Shown here in pieces: positions 5,913 to 7,734 of a stretch of DNA of 7,734 bases (the first letter of the stretch is position 1; the number at the start of each line of letters is the position of its first letter). A program made the translations under genes and the position numbers. Under the pieces are notes generated by a model. That model ran no database searches and had not been told where the DNA came from. It was given only the letters and a program-made list of their open reading frames with translations. Source of the DNA: Faecalibacterium sp. CAG:74 (GTDB taxonomy: Bacteria; Bacillota; Clostridia; Christensenellales; Aristaeellaceae); assembly GCA_000437595.1 (NCBI GenBank), contig FR899807.1, forward strand, positions 1-7,734. Reading direction: 5' to 3'.

Positions 5913-7061
5913 ATGAAAATGCTCTTTGCGTCCGATTCATTCAAGGGGTCGCTGACGGCGGTGGAAATCTGCGATTTGCTGCAAGAAGCCGCGGCTGACA
6001 TTTTCCCGGATGCGGAAACGGTGTCGCTGCCTATTGCTGACGGCGGCGAAGGCACGGTGGATGCGCTGCTTTGCGCAATGGGCGGAGAACGGATGACGAC
6101 GCGTGTGACCGGCCCGCTCTTTGCGCCTGTGGATGCGCAGTGGGGCTTGCTGGGCGACGGACAGACGGCTGTGCTTGAAATGGCACAGGCGAGCGGCTTG
6201 CCGTATGTGCCGGCGGCGCAGCGCGACCCGCGAAAAACAACCAGTTACGGCACGGGCGAGCTGATTGCGGAAGCCGTCCGGTGCGGCGCAAAGTCGCTGC
6301 TGATTGGCATTGGCGGAAGCGCAACGAATGACGGCGGGCTGGGGATGCTCAGCGCCTTGGGCGCGGTGTTCACAGATCGGCAGGGAAAGCCGGTTCCCCC
6401 AACAGGCGGGGCGCTGGCGGATGTCTGCCATGCGGATTTTTCCGGGCTGATGCCGGAACTTGCGGATTGCCGCATCACCGTGCTGTGCGACGTGACGAAC
6501 CCGCTGCTGGGTGCGACGGGCGCGACATACACCTACGGCCCGCAGAAGGGCGCAACGCCGGAAATCTGCGCGGAACTGGAAGCGGGCATGAAACACTATG
6601 CGCAGGTCGTCGAAAACACCATTGGACACGGTATCGCGGATTTCCCCGGCGCGGGTGCGGCGGGTGGATTGGGCGCGGCGCTGGGCGGCGTGCTGAAGGC
6701 GACGCTGAAAAGCGGCATTGACGCGGTGCTGGAGACGGTTCGCTTTGACGAGCAGCTCAAACAGGCGGATTTGGTTGTGACGGGCGAGGGCAGAATAGAC
6801 GGACAGAGCGTGCAGTTTGGCAAAGTGCCGATTGGCGTGGCACGGCGGTGCGCGAAGGCGAATGTGCCGGTGCTGTGCATTTGCGGCGGTATCGGCGCGG
6901 GCGCGGAAGGGCTGTTCGACGTTTGCGAAAGCACGATTCAGACGACGGTATCAAAACCCATGGCGCTGTCAGAAGCGATTGAAAACGCGCGGACGCTGTA
7001 TCTGGATGCCGCCAAGCGCCTTTTCCGCGCTGTGCGCATCGGGCAGAAGCTGCACGTTTGA
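5913..7061 (+). CDS. garK: Glycerate 2-kinase (GarK/GlxK family)
   Basis: A complete 382-residue cytoplasmic kinase that converts D-glycerate and ATP to 2-phosphoglycerate (GarK/GlxK, glycerate kinase family 1). Family signatures run in order: FASDSFKGSLTA at the N-terminus, PIADGGEGTVDAL (40-51), GIGGSATNDGG (132-142), CDVTNPLLGATGATYTYGPQ, PGAGAAGGLGAAL and TGEGRIDGQS (290-299). The frame stays open upstream to an ATG at 5871, but the protein family begins at MKMLFASDS, and AAAGGAG at 5897-5903 sits nine bases before the ATG at 5913, so 5913 is chosen; ATG 5919 is a less likely alternative. It follows garR by 95 bases and would consume its product. A hairpin and a possible promoter lie between them, so expression may be partly uncoupled from the upstream genes. 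Confidence 0.93.
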   Translation: MKMLFASDSFKGSLTAVEICDLLQEAAADIFPDAETVSLPIADGGEGTVDALLCAMGGERMTTRVTGPLFAPVDAQWGLLGDGQTAVLEMAQASGLPYVPAAQRDPRKTTSYGTGELIAEAVRCGAKSLLIGIGGSATNDGGLGMLSALGAVFTDRQGKPVPPTGGALADVCHADFSGLMPELADCRITVLCDVTNPLLGATGATYTYGPQKGATPEICAELEAGMKHYAQVVENTIGHGIADFPGAGAAGGLGAALGGVLKATLKSGIDAVLETVRFDEQLKQADLVVTGEGRIDGQSVQFGKVPIGVARRCAKANVPVLCICGGIGAGAEGLFDVCESTIQTTVSKPMALSEAIENARTLYLDAAKRLFRAVRIGQKLHV

Positions 7062-7086
7062 CAGGTATCGACGCGCGTGATACAAT
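7058..7086 (+). promoter_or_regulatory. Near-consensus sigma-A promoter for the PrpR_N regulator gene
   Basis: TTGACA (7058-7063), a 17-base spacer and TACAAT (7081-7086), with TG at 7078-7079 for an extended -10. The -35 box overlaps the garK stop codon (TGA, 7059-7061). Transcription should start near 7093, leaving a leader of about 29 bases with AAGGGGAG at 7106-7113. No terminator is visible between garK and this promoter. Confidence 0.85.
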
Positions 7087-7121
7087 AACAGCATCAAGCT
7101 CGATCAAGGGGAGAAAACGCC

Positions 7122-7734
7122 ATGTTGAAGCTGCTGGTTGTCACGCCGAATCCTACGGTGTATGACGCAACCGTCCGCATTGTGCAGACGACGAAGTTCG
7201 ATGCCGAGGTCATCCAGACCACGTCGCGGCAGGTGGTGGAGGACGTATCCAAAGCCATGGAGGGCTGCACAGGCATTGTCGTTGCGCGCGGCAATCAGGC
7301 GCAGCTGCTCAAAAAGCATGTGGAGTACCCTGTGTCGGAGATCACCTTTTCCGGGCAGGAAATGGCGGGTTTTGTCAAACAGGCGTGCGATTTGATACCG
7401 CATAAGCATCCGAAAATCGCCTTCGTCGGCTTCCGGCATATGTATTCCGACGTGGAGAACATCGGTGCGCTGGCGAACGCGGATGTGAGGGTGTATTATG
7501 CGGGCAGCTCGGACATGGTCGCGCAGGTGACGCGGAATGCCATCCAGGACGGCGCGGAAGCCATCATCGGCAGCGAAAACGCCTGCAACTATGCCGCGGC
7601 GCAGGGGATTACGACGGTGTTCGTTGACAGCTCGGACGAGTGCATCCGCGATGCGCTCCGCCGGGCACGGCTGGCAATGGATGCCATCAAAGTGGAGCAG
7701 CGCAGGACGGCGGAGTTCTCCTCCCTGCTGAACT
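7122..7734 (+). CDS. PrpR_N-domain transcriptional regulator, 3' partial
   Basis: The first 204 codons of a gene that runs off the right edge. Residues about 25-190 match the PrpR N-terminal sensor domain, a periplasmic-binding-protein-like fold that senses metabolites in propionate-activator-type proteins. Visible are RQVVEDVSKAM, IVVARGNQAQLLKK (Arg56-Gly57), YPVSEITFSGQEM, KIAFVGF and GAEAIIGSENACNYAAAQG. The final part (RRARLAMDAIKVEQRRTAEF) looks like the helical linker leading to a PAS or AAA+ module. Most relatives continue with a sigma-54-interacting AAA+ domain and a Fis-type HTH, but this lies outside the window; a kinase or other output remains possible. The start is fixed by AAGGGGAG eight bases upstream of the ATG. 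Its position after the aldolase, reductase and kinase genes suggests that it senses a sugar-acid intermediate and regulates them (inference). Confidence 0.82.
   Translation, partial: MLKLLVVTPNPTVYDATVRIVQTTKFDAEVIQTTSRQVVEDVSKAMEGCTGIVVARGNQAQLLKKHVEYPVSEITFSGQEMAGFVKQACDLIPHKHPKIAFVGFRHMYSDVENIGALANADVRVYYAGSSDMVAQVTRNAIQDGAEAIIGSENACNYAAAQGITTVFVDSSDECIRDALRRARLAMDAIKVEQRRTAEFSSLLN

Overview
This is a GC-rich window whose genes all lie on the + strand. It looks like a Gram-positive gut or rumen Clostridium relative (Oscillospiraceae/Lachnospiraceae-like). The basis is a permuted, membrane-anchored GH3 glycosidase, strong AGGAGG-type ribosome binding sites, sigma-A promoters with extended -10 boxes, a DUF2798 protein and a PrpR_N-type regulator. 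The genus cannot be fixed from the sequence alone.

Layout. (1) 2-1771: the 3' part of a GH3 beta-glycosidase in permuted domain order (Fn3-like domain, then the catalytic TIM barrel, then a C-terminal membrane helix), ending at a strong hairpin terminator. (2) 1851-2506: a self-contained single-gene unit with an extended -10 promoter, a 5' UTR that can fold, a four-helix DUF2798 membrane protein, and a second terminator that matches the first at 35 of 36 bases. (3) About 2510-2740: an internal scrap of a DppB/OppB-type ABC permease gene lacking both ends. It is joined out of frame to a GH28-like (polygalacturonase superfamily) gene that has lost its first 15-20 codons and its start region. 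(4) 3973-7061: three intact catabolic genes, namely a DapA-superfamily aldolase/lyase, a tartronate-semialdehyde-reductase-type beta-hydroxyacid dehydrogenase, and a GarK-type glycerate 2-kinase. (5) 7122 to the right edge: the N-terminal PrpR_N sensor part of a probable sigma-54-type activator, with a near-consensus sigma-A promoter of its own.

How the genes may fit together (inference): the GH28-like protein would release uronic acids from pectin-type oligomers. A derived keto-deoxy sugar acid would be cleaved by the DapA-type enzyme to pyruvate plus tartronate semialdehyde (or another short aldehyde). GarR would reduce the semialdehyde to D-glycerate, and GarK would phosphorylate that to 2-phosphoglycerate, which enters glycolysis. 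This is the logic of the galactarate/glucarate pathway with a DapA-family enzyme in the place usually held by GarL. The PrpR_N protein is a plausible regulator.

The most unusual part is 2460-2745. A repeated terminator, a doubly truncated permease fragment and a 5'-truncated GH28 gene lie end to end. This is either a real rearrangement or an assembly chimera, and it leaves the downstream pathway genes with no visible promoter upstream of the aldolase gene.
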